Positions 50,635 to 64,000 of a DNA stretch of 64,000 bases are shown piece after piece. The notes beneath the pieces were generated by a model that saw only the letters and a list, made by a program, of their open reading frames with translations, made no database searches and was not told the origin of the DNA. The translations under genes were made by a program, and so were the position numbers. The stretch comes from Latrodectus hesperus (Eukaryota; Arthropoda; Arachnida; Araneae; Theridiidae), in contig CM075852.1 of NCBI GenBank assembly GCA_037975125.1, positions 5,582,945-5,646,944 on the forward strand. The letters run 5' to 3'. Position 1 is the first letter of the stretch; each line of letters begins with the position of its first letter.

Positions 50635-50709
50635 AAAGTGGATCAGCGCACCCCATAATGCAAGCCTGTCACACGAAAACAGCAACAATAACAACAAGAC
50701 AAAATCGAG

Positions 50710-52120
50710 AGAGAGATTATTTTATTTATTGTTTTTTCCAATATTTCCCGATTAGATTTTCCTTTATTCCCATTTGCTTTGCAATTTCTATGTGGTAAAA
50801 TATTTGAGAATTCTGATGATGAGTGAAATGCAATCTAAAAATATTTTGCTATTGTTCTAAAACAATGCAATCTAAAAAAAATACTCTGCTATTGTAAAAT
50901 CCAAAAACCATAACAAGATGCATATATGCAAATTTCTTTTTATTCATTCGTGAGTAATATGTTGCATACTAATAACATAAGGTTTTATTATAATAATAAT
51001 AATTGCATCTTTTATTGAAAAATTATTAGCAAAAAAGCATCAGTAATTTAAATAGTTTAATAAAAGAGAATGCCATAGGAAGGAAAAATTTAAAAATGAA
51101 GCTTAAAATATTTCTTAGTGGCTTAGCAAATACCACTTTTCCGCAAAACTCTTTAAGTCTTAAGGACTTTAAGTAAGTTGGCCGTTCTTAATAGATTCTT
51201 CACCTGTACTCCCTGATTAACCCAACAAAGAAAACCATCGTACGCAACTGAAACAGATAAACCCGAGTACAAAGAGCCTTGTTATTGATCTCAGACATTC
51301 CTTTGCAAGGATATATAATGGATTCTTCGGCAGAGTATAGCTTATTATGAGCTCGTTTCAGAAGCGAGGAAAAGGGAATTCTTAAGCAGGATACCTCCTT
51401 CCATTTTTGTTCTCCATGGCCATTGTTAGCATTTATTCTTGTTAACATATAAAGTACTGGACATTGAAACATTTGCACACTTAAGAACGCTTTTATCTCT
51501 CAGTGAATTTTTTGTAGATGTGTGTGTAGTTACAGAGGATTATTATCGTTTGTGTTAGAATTTGAAATAAAACGCTTAATACGCGAAAACTTAATTTCAT
51601 TCTTAACGAATGGTTTTTATGGTGTTCGTTATGTATATGTAAGCAATATGAAGGCTTATTTTTTGTTTAAAAAATAAAAAGAGCCTTCTTCTGAATTTCG
51701 ATAAGTTTATATTGGATGTAACTAGACAGTTTCTGATGTTAAAGAGCTATTTATACGATAATGTACACATCATTTGTATGTGCTAATATATGCTTATCCA
51801 TTATAAAAATTGAGTAATTAAAATGTGTGAATACGAATTGATATTTATTACATTAACCTTGTTTTCTATTTCAGATTGAAGTTATGTGGTTAGAGAGTAC
51901 CAAATAACTATTCATATGTATACCTAAACGAAGTTTGAATTAATATATTGATAAAATGATAAAACATCATTTCGACTTTCAACTAAGAAAAAAAAGTTAC
52001 TGGGCCTTACATATAAATTAATATTACATTTCTTAGTAGTTATAAGTGAATTCATTCAAATGAATGATTTTCTTTTCTTATCTGACACTAAACACAATGA
52101 AATTTGTGACATCACATATT
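50710..52120. other. AT-rich stretch with one unexplained frame
   Basis: At 51200-51478 a minus-strand frame of 92 codons has a more balanced composition (WKEVSCLRIPFSSLLKRAHN, then ESIIYPCKGMSEINNKALC). I recognise no domain, and it may be part of an old repeat. The rest holds nothing. Confidence 0.35.
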
Positions 52121-52124
52121 TTCC

Positions 52125-52126
52125 GA

Positions 52127-52210
<84 letters not shown>

Positions 52211-52212
52211 TA

Positions 52213-52265
<53 letters not shown>

Positions 52266-52308
52266 ATATATATATATATATATTAATATATATATATATA
52301 TATATATA
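52125..52308. repeat. Interrupted (AT)n microsatellite
   Basis: AT units broken by a few GTATA, AATAT and TTAAT interruptions. Confidence 0.95.
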
Positions 52309-52949
52309 CTTTTCTTTGCTATTATAAGTCTGGTAAATGTAACAATGCACATATGTTACTATCTGTGAAATTGTGCTCTTGGTTTATATGGTAATTAATG
52401 TGGTCAGTTTATTGAGCATATTGAGATTGACTAAATACATTTTTGATACAGAGACACTAAGTAAATATTAAAAAAAAAACATTTAAATTCTTTTTTCAGA
52501 AATATATTACTCTTAATCTTTTCACAAGTACATATATAGCATCTATTTTCATGTTACTATAAATACTTAGTGTTATATAAATATATATAGCAACACTGAA
52601 ATACTATTTCCGGTCCCGATTGATTTTATTCCGAAAATTTTAAAACAAATATGAATGGGTAAAATTTTCAGAGTATATGTACTTCACGAATTATTTGTAA
52701 AACTCATATTCAAAATAATATGGCTCATGTTTTAATACTTATAATTTATCAATATATAGCTTTGAGACAATTTACCAAGTTTATGATATATAGAACAAGT
52801 TAATGCTTATGAGTATTTATTGTTTGTTTTAATAACTCAGATCAGTATATTTTATCTTGAATTGTTATATCTGAGGCAAATTGTGAAAAAAATAAAGAAT
52901 TCTTAACAATGAATGTCATTTATACATATTAGTAGGAAATCATCCATAC

Positions 52950-53208
52950 CTCGCTCAAGGCTATCCAGTGATTGACATCTTCGTCAATGTGGATGCGAAG
53001 GATTCTCACAGGACCCACAGTAGGAATGATGGAGCCATCGGCAACTCCTGACGTGTCTGAGAATCCCCCAACTACCAGGAATCTGTCAGAAGTGTTAGGA
53101 TAAGGAATTAACTCCGGAATCTTGGGAGAGACAGCCGGAAGCACTTGGACAGATGCATTCACCAGGATGTCTTCCGGATGTTCGGAACATCCACTTTTGA
53201 AGAAATAT
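52950..53208 (-). CDS. Internal exon of an unidentified host gene
   Basis: On the minus strand the acceptor ATTTAATTACAG precedes 53208 and the donor GAG/GTATGG follows 52950. The 259 nt between them are open in one frame: one base completing a codon, then 86 full codons. The peptide starts YFFKSGCSEHPEDILVNASV and ends VRILRIHIDEDVNHWIALSE. The composition is that of a real, probably secreted or extracellular protein: Pro, Gly, Val and Asp rich, one Cys, and an N-glycosylation site (NAS). The closing strand VRILRIHIDED..HWIALSE resembles the last strands of galactose-binding-like (discoidin-type) domains, where WIALSEVE is common, but I would not name the domain. Neighbouring exons are not identified. 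Other elements here are dead, so this is the best evidence of a functional gene. Confidence 0.72.
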
Positions 53209-53564
53209 CTGTAATTAAATTATTTTTTATCCAATAACTAATTATTGGCTTTTAAGTAAATTTAAATAAATTTTGCAAAGTATAATTGAATAATATTTCT
53301 TTTATATGATATCAAATAAATAGCAGATATTTTATTAAGTTTATTGAAAGGAAGTCCTTTTCTGTCAACTATGTGGCATTTTTAACTTAAAATGGTGGTG
53401 AAATTTGTATTATTCCAGGAGAAGTAACGTTAATTGAGGTTGGAGACAAAAGTGGTAAAACTGCTACTGTAAGCAAGAAATAATATCCAATTAAGGAACG
53501 ATTAAAATCTTAACATTCTTGACGTAATATATAATAGAATTCTAAGCGTGTTTGATTAATTCTG

Positions 53565-53739
<175 letters not shown>

Positions 53740-54269
53740 CTTAGCCATATTCCTTATGTAATTACGTTAATAATAGATTAATTCTTAAATTTTTTAAAAG
53801 AAATTATAAGCGCAGAACATATCCTCTTTGAAATGTTACATTCATATCCATCAATTAAATCAATATTAAGATCTGTTTAAAATATAGACTATATTAAACA
53901 TGTTAATGTGTACCTGCTTACATTTATTAATTTATCTGGTATATTACAGTATATTGAATATTTATGAATACATTATTATATATTTATAAACACTGTATTC
54001 CTCTAAATATTCATTATATTCCTAAATATATTAATAATCAGGAAAATTAAATATGTAGCCTTTTTTATAATTTAATTAAATATGTATATTAATTTGGTAC
54101 TTGAATGAACAGTAATTATATGAATTTACCATACCATTAAATCTAAAGAGATAAATATCCATCTCAAATACACAAGCCTTTTACTGCCTTTTTTCTGTTG
54201 GGAACTTGGAGATGATATTAGCTAATCCGTATAATTATAGTGGAATACATTACTTTAATATCTCTTCGG

Positions 54270-54780
54270 AACTATTCTTTCGAAATACTCGTAGTTGCAG
54301 AATAAACGTTTCCTTAATCTCCGCGGAGTAGGATTCCCAATCGACTGGCGAATGTGCATCTTGAAATATCCAATTAAGAAAACGCAAGTTCTGTTCCGAA
54401 GGAAGCTGCGTCATTGCGTAATCCCCTAAATCGCTTACGAGAGCATCGCCGGACGCTCATATGTCAGCAATGATCAATCACCATAAATCTTGTAAAGGTG
54501 ATTAGCGTATACTGCCTTCTAACCGTCTGAAAAGCTAAATTAATAAAGGAAGAATGTATTACAACATGCAAATTCCCTGTTATTTTGCATCCTGTTGAGC
54601 AAGGAAAGGATGAATTTTCAAGCAGTTTGCTTCCATCATGTTAATTTTAGGAGTGACCTTATACACAACTATCCTGTTGAATTATTCTCCCGTTTATCTT
54701 TGTCATTAGCTTTACATCAATCAGGATTAATTAATGTGTGCATTAAATGCATGACAACCGCTTAGAGCTTACATTAACAA
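54270..54780. promoter_or_regulatory. Candidate developmental enhancer
   Basis: About 500 bp of balanced, non-repetitive sequence about 1.1 kb upstream (in minus-strand terms) of the 53-kb exon. It holds TGATCAATCA (54471-54480, Hox/Pbx-like), an exact POU octamer ATGCAAAT (54566-54573) and GGATTAATTAATG (54724-54736, Otx/paired-like core plus homeodomain sites). Several CpG-containing words lie near 54320-54460. No frame stays open. The site density suggests an enhancer; function is inference. Confidence 0.38.
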
Positions 54781-54789
54781 GTAAAGCAA

Positions 54790-55565
54790 AAATGGGAATA
54801 ATATATTTATAAAATTTCTTGGGAAATTTGTGTCTTTTCATACGGCTGATTTTATCAGTTATGCATTTATTTCAAAATGGTGTTATCTACTAAAAACATG
54901 TCTAACATTATATTTTCATGAATGTAAGAAGTTAAACTGTAAACATAATTTGACTTATCTATGACCTATATTAATTGAATGCTACTGCTTACATACTTAG
55001 AAGTAAAGTTATTTTTTGTAAAGATGATAATAAAACATATAACCAACTGTCCGGACTAAAATAAATAACATCTATAGACTACTAAAATTAACAACGATAT
55101 CCCTGGATAAAAAACCAACTTCTGAGCATGTTTTTCCGTGGATATTTTTATTTCTACTTTATTCGAAATAAATTCCTAATCATTTTGCATTGTTAATAAC
55201 TTAAAATGCATTGAGAAGGAATTAAATTTTTTCCAGGAATATAGCCTTATTGCAATAGTGATTCACCGGTTCATGTTCATTCTAATTTCTGGCAACAATC
55301 ATCTCGTTAATGCGATTAATTTGGTGCTAAAGTTTTATTTTCATTTCTATTATGATTAAGTATTCAATAAAAATAATAATAAAAGTTTTTTTTTGTTCTT
55401 CCATATTTACAATATTCTTCTAAATTAAAATAAGAAATAAAACAATAATGCTCAAATCAACAAACTGTATTACCATGATTTTTTTCAATAATGTTTTATG
55501 ATTAATGATTATTTTAATATGAAATTTGGGAACATTAAGATATTTTAAATTATATCTCTCGGTTT
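54790..55565. other. AT-rich non-coding stretch
   Basis: Nothing supportable. Confidence 0.5.
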
Positions 55566-55579
55566 AATTAAAGATCCTT

Positions 55580-55805
55580 CGTTGTGATCAGAGGCGGTGG
55601 GGGCACATTCAATATGTCCTGGTTGCAATGTCCTCCAAGTAAAATGATACCTCCGAGGGTTGCCGGCCAATCTTTGAGGGTCTTCTGCTTGTTTCATGTC
55701 TCGAAATCACGAAGAATCCACCCGGGTGCTTCTAAGTAAATAGTAAAACCCAACTCAGGTCTAGATACAGGGATGTATGCTGGAATGTGATGTAGTAGGT
55801 GTAAT
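55580..55805 (-). repeat. Probable dispersed repeat, family unknown
   Basis: A sharply bounded G+C-rich island of about 200 bp. The minus strand reads HPGGFFVISRHETSRRPSKI and then PSEVSFYLEDIATRTY, with a stop on each side and no splice context. Abrupt borders in AT-rich DNA suggest an inserted repeat rather than an exon. Confidence 0.35.
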
Positions 55806-55809
55806 AAGA

Positions 55810-58050
55810 AACTTTGAAAAGGAGCTTACATTTCAAGTCATAAAATTTGAGGTGCAAATTAATAAAAAGGAAAAATACGATGTTATTTGAATTATATATT
55901 ACTAAATTGTATCTTTATTCTGGTTACATTAAAAGACAATTAAAACATTAAATTCTTTCTATGTCATGTCACGAGTAAGTGTGTTTTTCCAACAATATTC
56001 TAAATCTTTATTTTTTAAAATTCCAGTGATATGAGTTGCTTTGAAAACACACACACACACAATTTTGGATACATGCTGAATGAAAATTGAAATGAAGAAT
56101 TTATAATTAACTCTTATAAAGCTAACTGAAATTATAGTTTTTGAAATATGTCTTCTCAAATGACTTAAAATAGCCTAAAATAATAAAATAACTCACATTA
56201 TGTGAGATTTTTTTAAATGTTTATAGATCCTATTAATGGGGAATCCATTTAAAATGTCAAACATTATTAAAATAACATTATTGAATTTATTTTAAGAAAA
56301 AATTTATAATCTTAACTTATGCATAAATTTACTAAATTGAAATTAAGCAACTATCATTATAAAGTTACCGATAATAATCCTAGAATATTTAAAAGAGATT
56401 TATTTTAGAAAAAACGGATTCTAAAGTTTGACTCTTTGTTATGAAGCTTCTAAATAATCGCCAGTGAACAGAAATAGAGACAACTGATTCGCAAAATCCT
56501 GTTAGCAACAGAAATTACTGATGTAACAGCATGTAAATAAAACACAATGGCATTTAATATCATGGAAGAGTGCTCTGAATCACATCATACTATAAACTTA
56601 GGATTTGACTGGTAATAAATGCATGCTCCAGAAATCAGTGTATTAAGATATAATCCTATAATCCATGAAAATCTTCTCGTTAACTTAAGCGGCTTAGGGG
56701 CTGAAGGAATTGTCGCAGGATTTCCCAAGTAATTTGCACTGATCAAAACTCTGATTATGTGTGCTTATATTTTGTAATCAGGAAATCCCCAATATATATT
56801 CCTTACACTCTGCATCTACTTATTTTCATTCCATTCTACCACCATTGCTATAAGTAATATTGTCACAATATATATGATTATTCATGGTGATATTTTAAAA
56901 TGCTTCTTTTTAATTCCCTATTATTATAAATTTATCTGTTGCTAAGTTTGGAAAAATTGATGCATCAGAATAAACTATTTAGGCCTACGTCCTGTAAGCA
57001 ATTCCACATAAGAATATTACCTAAATGTCACTGAGATATATTTTCATAAAATTGATTATTGGACTTAATACTGTAATAAAATCACGCTTTATTAGATTAA
57101 TCTTTTATTTGAAAATATCAATCAATTGATTTTATTTAACAACTGACTGCACACATATATATTATCTAAATTTAACTCCCAACTAGAAATCCGCAATTTT
57201 CAATAGATAACATGCATAAATTCTGGAAAACAATTGCGCTTTGGGATATTTTCTTTATTTTGGACTTTATTTACAGCGTTGTAATACACAAGAAAATAAA
57301 GCTCTCATAAAAAAGCAGTTAAACATAAATCGCAAGTGATACTGAATGTTTGAAAAATTCCTTTTTATATCTAATAATGAATTATTTCCATTAGTTTTCC
57401 ACTACATGTCATAGTGGTGGCGTACTGTTAATAGTCTAAACGCATAAACTATAAAGATTTAAAATATCTAAAGCTGATGCATTTAAAAAAATAATATGTC
57501 ATTATCGTTATTTTTAGAGAAAATTGAGAAATATGTAAGAAGAAGGAAATCCTATGTCTTAAATATTGTTCTCTATTCGTAACGTTAACGAATAAATGAC
57601 AATTTTAAAAAGGTTGGAAAGAATCACAAGTTTACCTTCTTAAAACGAGAATAGTTCCACAGTGGAATTGAGGACATCGCCAAATGACCAAGTTTTCAAG
57701 GAACACCAATCACAGCGTTAATAATACTTTAAATCAATTGCAAGTGCTGTTATCAAAGCTTCGAAGAGAAACTGTTATCATTTTAAGTTATGCAGACAAA
57801 AATTTACTTGATTGATTAAATTTACTTCAACTTCATGGAACCGTTCTTAATCCAACCTTGAGCAAAATTTTGGTAAAGAAAAGGACTATTTCTATGTAAG
57901 CAACTATCCATTTTACCTCTATAAATAACCAAAAATGATAATCATATCAATAGAAATGTAGCATGTCATATTAAGTTTTAGCAGTAACAAAATATGGAAA
58001 GGAAATAATTCAAAAATTATGTAAAAAGAAAACATTGCATTCTTAGTCAG
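55810..58050. other. AT-rich non-coding stretch
   Basis: About 2.2 kb with a short (AC)n run at 56045-56060. Patches near 56.7 and 57.7 kb are a little richer in G+C, but no feature is supportable. Confidence 0.5.
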
Positions 58051-58052
58051 AA

Positions 58053-58572
<520 letters not shown>

Positions 58573-61156
58573 ACTACAAGATACTCTTAAGAATTTTTAA
58601 GAAAATTAATATTTGCTTCATTGTATTCAAAATTATTATTATAATAAAATAAAAAAGTAAAAATATGATTGGTGAAATCAAAGACATCAATATTCTTCAC
58701 GTAATTTCTTCATAAATAATTTATCCCAATCAATAACAATTAAAAAACTTGTTCTGCTCTCCCAATATAACATAAATACTCAAATATCCTAAATATAAAA
58801 TTCTCAAATTACTATGACAAAACTTCAGCCAATTTATGAAGCCTGTTTCACTTCAATATTATTAAGCCCTTCCATTCTGAAAAATAAAGAACTTCTGGTA
58901 AAATAAAAACTACTGCTTGCCAATTCTGCTGGATTCTTCTGCAATTCGCTGCATTAGTCATCAAAGGAAAATTTTATAACATCATTGTTATAAAATTTTG
59001 AACTGAAGGAGTAAAAGCTGTAACTGAATATTCTGGAAATAGTATACTTTTGATGACTTGAAAATTATCTGTTGTATAATGTTTATTTGCAACTGTAATC
59101 AAAGCAACATATATTTTCTAACATTCTTCAATATACATTTTATGTATAGAAATCAAATAAAGCTAACCAAATGAGATACTGTTATCAGCTGAAAAATAAT
59201 CCAATTTTTGGAGAAGATTTAATTATTCCAGCTAAAAAGCTTTATTTATCAAATTTAGTTTTTTACAAATTTTAAATATATGGTTACTTGTATTTTATAC
59301 ACGTATATGCTGCAAGATTAATAAACTTCATCACATATTATAGAAGGAAATATCTTCCTGATTAAATCTTAAAAATTTGATAAAAATTTCTATATTTAAA
59401 AGCATTTATTATCATGTTATAAATAAATAATTTAAGTTAAGATATTAGTGTTAGTAAGTCTTCAAAATAGCAAATGAAAATAAAATAAATTAATAACAAA
59501 CATAAGAAAAAATTAAAGTGGTTTATATAAAATGAAAAGTGAAAAGGAAATTAAAAATGCATCTCTTTTTCTCATAAAATCATGTTTCAATCTTATGAAA
59601 CAATCCAAATTATTTTACTTTATTTAAATAATAATACATTTTTGTTATTTTCTTTCATTTTTGTAATTTTGCTAATTCATAAACAAAAAATAAATCAAAA
59701 ATTTAATTTTATATTTATAATATTTGTTATAGACTCTTCTTTTAAAGATTATGCTAAAGTCTTTCACATAATTAACTCATGTTAATATCTTCTATAACAT
59801 AATGGATGATCATATAATTTCCTTTTTTTATATATGAGTCTAATACCGTAAATTTAAGAAAAGTAATGGCAATATTATGTGATACTATATAGTATATTAC
59901 TGAAATAAAAGCATTTTTATAATGATGGCATTAAGATTCAAGATGGTTTTAGATGTTTAATTATTCAATGTACTTATTTTTCATTATGCTAAGATTATAA
60001 TATCAATAAAATTTGCTTTTTGGTATGAAGTTACATTTTTTCAGTTTGATATAAAATATTCTTTAAGTGCATTATCTTTAGCGAATTGTCTAAAATATAT
60101 ATTTATTACTATGTTATTTTAACTCCTATAAAATTGATCATTTAAATAACTAATACTTAGTTGTGATTTTGCTTTGTATACATATAACTTCCACTGATTG
60201 AAAACTTTACAAAAATATAAAAAAAGAAAAAAAATACATTATGGCAAATATTACACAATATTTTTCATCAAAATTTGAAAAATAAAATTAGGATGTATTT
60301 TAATTATTTTTTATATAAACATTAAAGATATCTTTTATTATTTTGCAAAGTAATGAGTGCATTATTTTAAAAGAAATTATCCGGCAAGGGATTATATCAA
60401 TGCATAGAAAAAATTAGAAAAAAAATTAATATAATCAGAAAAAAAAATATGAATGCAGCATATTCTGTATCTTTTTATTAGTAAATACGGTATTCATATC
60501 AAAAGGTCACAAAAATAGAATGTAAGTAAATTATAATTCTTTACTTAACAGATAAGTTCTTGTAGTTTGTTCTATTATATTATTTGAAAATAAATTACAA
60601 CCAATAAAAAGAGGAAAAACATTTCTATTTGGCTTACATGGATAGATAGGTATATATATAATTACGAACAATTTATATTTTTTTAAAAAAAAATGTCTGT
60701 GAGAAGAACTACACAGTAATTATAATTGCACTTACATTGGTTACAATAATATGCTACAAAATCAATTCTTCGATTTTGTATTCTATAAATCGCATCTTTA
60801 TGATTTTAAAATAGCCCAATTTAAAGAAAAAATTTAGAATACAATAAATTTACTGTTAATTTCGTTTTTTTATTTACCGTTAAGTTTAAGTTTGATTTTA
60901 TAGCTGTTAATACACCTACACAAGATATATGTAATAAAAATATATAATTTCTTAATTATACTATATACAGAATGATATTGGTAAGATAATATTTGTGTAA
61001 AACAAAAAGGATATTGATAAATATTTGAGTTACAGTAACGATATAAAAAGCTTTTATAATATTTATTTCAATATTAATTAAAATTAACTTTCGATATTTT
61101 TACCACGTTTTGTAGCTATATTTTTCTAAAATTAACTCATCAAAAACGAAGCTAAT

Positions 61157-61178
61157 ATATAAGTGTATACACTTATAT
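61157..61178. repeat. 22-bp perfect palindrome
   Basis: ATATAAGTGTATACACTTAT with one further paired base on each side, centred between 61167 and 61168. Confidence 0.85.
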
Positions 61179-62870
61179 TTTTTACTTATATTTATATTTT
61201 TTAAAAAATATACATTTTTTAATGTGATACTGCAGGATAATTCATTTTCGAAATCTTCTAGAATAGATTTTTAGAATAGATAAAAAATATATTTCAAAGA
61301 AAACAAACTTACAACTAAGAATCAATGAAGAAAATTCTACCATAGTCAATACTAGCTGAAATCTCATAATTGCATTCTTGTTTAATTTAATATTTTAGGG
61401 CAATGATACTTCGACAGGTAGTTTATATTCTGTTTTAACGATTTTACAATTTAATGTTTATAAGTAAATCATATATACGTAAAAAAATTGTAATGAATAT
61501 CTTCAGAATAATGATTTTATACAAACTTTTTTGTAGAAGTCTTAGTTGTTCTTGTTACAAGAAAATATTTTATAATTATCCATTCTGTTGTTAAATACTT
61601 TTAAGTGTAGTGATCACTAAAATAATTTTAGCACAATATAATAGGCATAAAAAATAATTTCCTTACATGAAAATAATCCTTATGGGGTATGATTTTCTTT
61701 TATCTATTATTCTCAGTGAATTTCCTATTTTGCTACTGGTATAATTAGCAAGCTTTAGGAAAGTAGTTAAAACTACTTCCATAGAAATAAATCAATTCCT
61801 TATTTCAATTAGGCTAATGAGAATTTACTGAGGCTACTTTTGAAAAGAAATCATAGAATCTTCGTAGAAGACAAATGCTAATCATTAGTCATTTATGGAT
61901 ATTTTGTGGATAACAGAAAGTATCATCTTTTTGATGAACTGTTAATGAATTCCTCTTTATTCTTAGCAATTATTTGCATTTTTGATTTATTTCAGCACAT
62001 TTTCTAGGGCTTTGTGTAAATATATGAAGGTTGTACTTTTGGATAATATAAATCATCTCATTTTATTATTGAGAATAAAATTTGGTAGAGAAAAAACAGT
62101 CCAACAACATAAAAATAAAATTTCTTAAACTGAAGACACTAAAATTTAACATTATAAATACTAATGCATCTCCTTTATTTAATAAATGTTTAGAACTTAA
62201 GTTATAAGGGTAATAATTTTAAACAAATTAGTTCAGTAAACATCAGCAAATATTAAATTTGACAGAAGAAAATTACATTGTATACTTTAAAGCATTTCTT
62301 ATCAAAGGATATGTATCCATTTATTTCAATGCAACATGTAAATTATTTTCTTTTGGAGGATATTGAAGTTAGTTATTTACGATATTATAGTTTGCAAAAA
62401 TGTATAAAAAATTGACATATTCATATTAATTATGAAGATAAAATAAGCAGATCTGCTCAAGATTTTAATTAAATTTGATTGTTTTTAGAAAAAAATATAA
62501 AAAAAACATTAAAGAGCATTAAAATATTTTTACAATAAAACAAAAGTCAAAAATATAAAAAAAATCATAGAGTAAAATAACCATTATTTGAAAATTAGAT
62601 ATTACTCATGAATATGATCTAATTGACAAGCAGTTTAAAATGTAGAAATGTCTGTAATCATAGCAGCATTACTTTTATGCTGAGCTAAAATATATTAAAT
62701 CTAAAACAAAAACGTTAAAACTACCAGGAAAGAAAACTCTTCGAAATTTATGGAACCACAATTTCGGCTTTCACCATAACTTTTTTTTAACAAAATCTGA
62801 TTTTTCAACATAATTCGATCTATAGTAATATTTTATAGTTTAAATTGTACTGATAGTTTTAAAACAACGC

Positions 62871-62965
62871 TATTAACAACGTATACAGCATGTGTATTAA
62901 AAAGCTATGGAGCTACAACAGGCCTATTAACAACATATACAACATGCCTATTGACCAGCTATGGA
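62871..62965 (+). repeat. Tandem duplication, 54-bp period, ~1.8 copies
   Basis: TATTAACAAC at 62871 and 62925 and AGCTATGGA at 62903 and 62957 keep the same 54-bp offset, with about 15% difference between the copies. Confidence 0.8.
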
Positions 62966-64000
62966 TATAAATAATGTATGCAAAGCTACAAATCACTCGC
63001 GATATCCTCAATCATATATGAATTTTTGTTAAGAACCTTTCCTTTATAATTTTCCTTAATTCATATTTTTGTATATCTGAAACTTAACATTTTTCAGACA
63101 CATTGATAGATTGTCTACAAAAACTTAAACTGAAAATGATATAGAATAAAAAAATGACTTTTAAATTATTTTGATACATTTTAACTCATCTTTTTTGCGC
63201 TTTCTTTCTGAAGATATTTCACATAAAACAATATTTCCTCAGTAAATATTGAAACTTGGTTGTGATTCTAAACCAAACATAATCACTACTTTATTTCTAT
63301 TTTCAAAAATTCTCTGCCATTTATTATCTGTGTACCTGACAGGTACCAATTTGTTATAATTTAATGGAAAAATACAAAACTGATAGTCTAAAGTAGTATT
63401 GAACTCAAATATTATTCTACCAAAATATGTTTTTGTTCATGAATCTAAGATTTATTTGCTACTTCTTAGAAATACGAATGATATTTTTCATTCTTACAGA
63501 AATACTTTGATGCTATATATTAAATATTTTTATAAATGTAATTTTAAAGTAAGAAAAACAACCATTTATTTGGTAATATCTTTAAAATGTGCATGTAATA
63601 AGGTTAAATTCACAAATGCTATGCAGTACATTCGGTTCCAAATGAATTTTTCATAAGCATTTTCAAAATAGATTTTTATTGACATATAGGACAAAGCACA
63701 TGTTTAACCAAAATATTCTTTTGAGCGTATTTATACTCATAATTTTAAAATATTTCACATCCATTTTTAAAATAATATAAAATACAAAGGGCATTTCATA
63801 AAAAACGATAGGAAAACCATAAAAATTTACGAAATAGTTTTATAAACAAATTTAAATTATTTACTGTCAAAAACCATATTAGTAAAAGCATCTTAATATG
63901 TTAGATTAGGTACATAATATATACTTAAAGCAATAACAGTAATCACAGAGAGACAATATTTCTGTGATATTTAAAATAAAATAATTCCGTAATAAAATAA

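Larger units (their letters stand above)
50370..50705 (+). repeat. tRNA-derived SINE, 5'-truncated, with internal hairpin
   Basis: GGTTCGAATCC at 50400-50410 is a perfect pol III B box inside a well-formed T arm (TTGGG, 7-nt loop, CCCAG). TTCGGGCA, a typical 3' acceptor half, follows. The matching 5' half of the tRNA is missing, so this is not a gene. Downstream come a pyrimidine-rich body, a long hairpin (50504-50570), about three copies of a 28-bp unit and an A/C-rich tail ending near 50700. The order tRNA head, body and tail is that of a SINE; the family name is unknown to me. Confidence 0.55.

Noticed and set aside
57640..57760. Possible minus-strand exon ending in AAGAAG/GTAAAC
   Set aside because: The donor is fair but there is no clear acceptor, and only about 25 codons are open before an upstream stop.
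59582..59785. 67-residue hydrophobic ORF
   Set aside because: Composition matches random AT-rich frames, with no homology motif recognised.

Overview
The window reads as AT-rich nuclear DNA of a higher eukaryote, most likely an arthropod and plausibly a spider (inference). G+C is roughly a quarter by eye. There are long (AT)n tracts, no operons and no dense coding. Decayed Tc1/mariner and non-LTR elements are scattered throughout, several of types I associate with spider and other arthropod genomes. I see no complete host gene. Most of the 64 kb is intergenic or intronic.

Layout. 0-11 kb: a transposase relic at the left edge (60-290), three direct diverged copies of an unidentified ~300-360 bp repeat (about 1.45, 6.7 and 10.0 kb), and a mariner-type transposon with 158-bp terminal inverted repeats (4875-6470). 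10.6-15 kb: (AT)n arrays and a perfect 166-nt palindrome (11098-11263). 15.3-20.7 kb: a LINE remnant carrying the end of an RNase H domain, a possible short exon at 17.3 kb, a tRNA-like SINE relic at 19 kb and a ruined Tc1 copy at 20 kb. 21-34.9 kb: AT-rich DNA with little structure, except a non-repetitive block at 28.2 kb that looks regulatory. 35-36.9 kb: another mariner-type relic and a tandem array of three ~99-bp units. 42.6-43.0 kb: a short LINE deletion derivative with exact 9-bp target duplications. 44.7-45.6 kb: an internally deleted mariner with intact ends and an in-frame fused ORF. 46.0-46.5 kb: a possible minus-strand exon beside a homeodomain-site-rich block. 48.6-50.0 kb: a decayed Tc1 transposon. 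50.4-50.7 kb: a tRNA-derived SINE with a 28-bp hairpin. 52.95-53.2 kb: the best host coding signal, a 259-nt minus-strand internal exon with splice sites at both ends. 54.3-54.8 kb: a candidate enhancer. 58.05-58.57 kb: a 517-bp (AT)n tract. 58.6-64 kb: featureless AT-rich DNA.

How it fits together. The 53-kb exon, and possibly the 46-kb one, suggests that part of the window lies in introns of a large minus-strand gene. The candidate regulatory blocks would then be intronic or flanking. All five coding-derived DNA transposon copies at 0, 5, 35, 45 and 49 kb have lost catalytic residues or reading-frame continuity, and the sixth (20 kb) is broken throughout. None can mobilise itself. I found no novel multi-gene system. 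The most unusual items are the perfect palindrome, the LINE deletion derivative, the in-frame deleted mariner, the three-copy unknown repeat and the unidentified exon.
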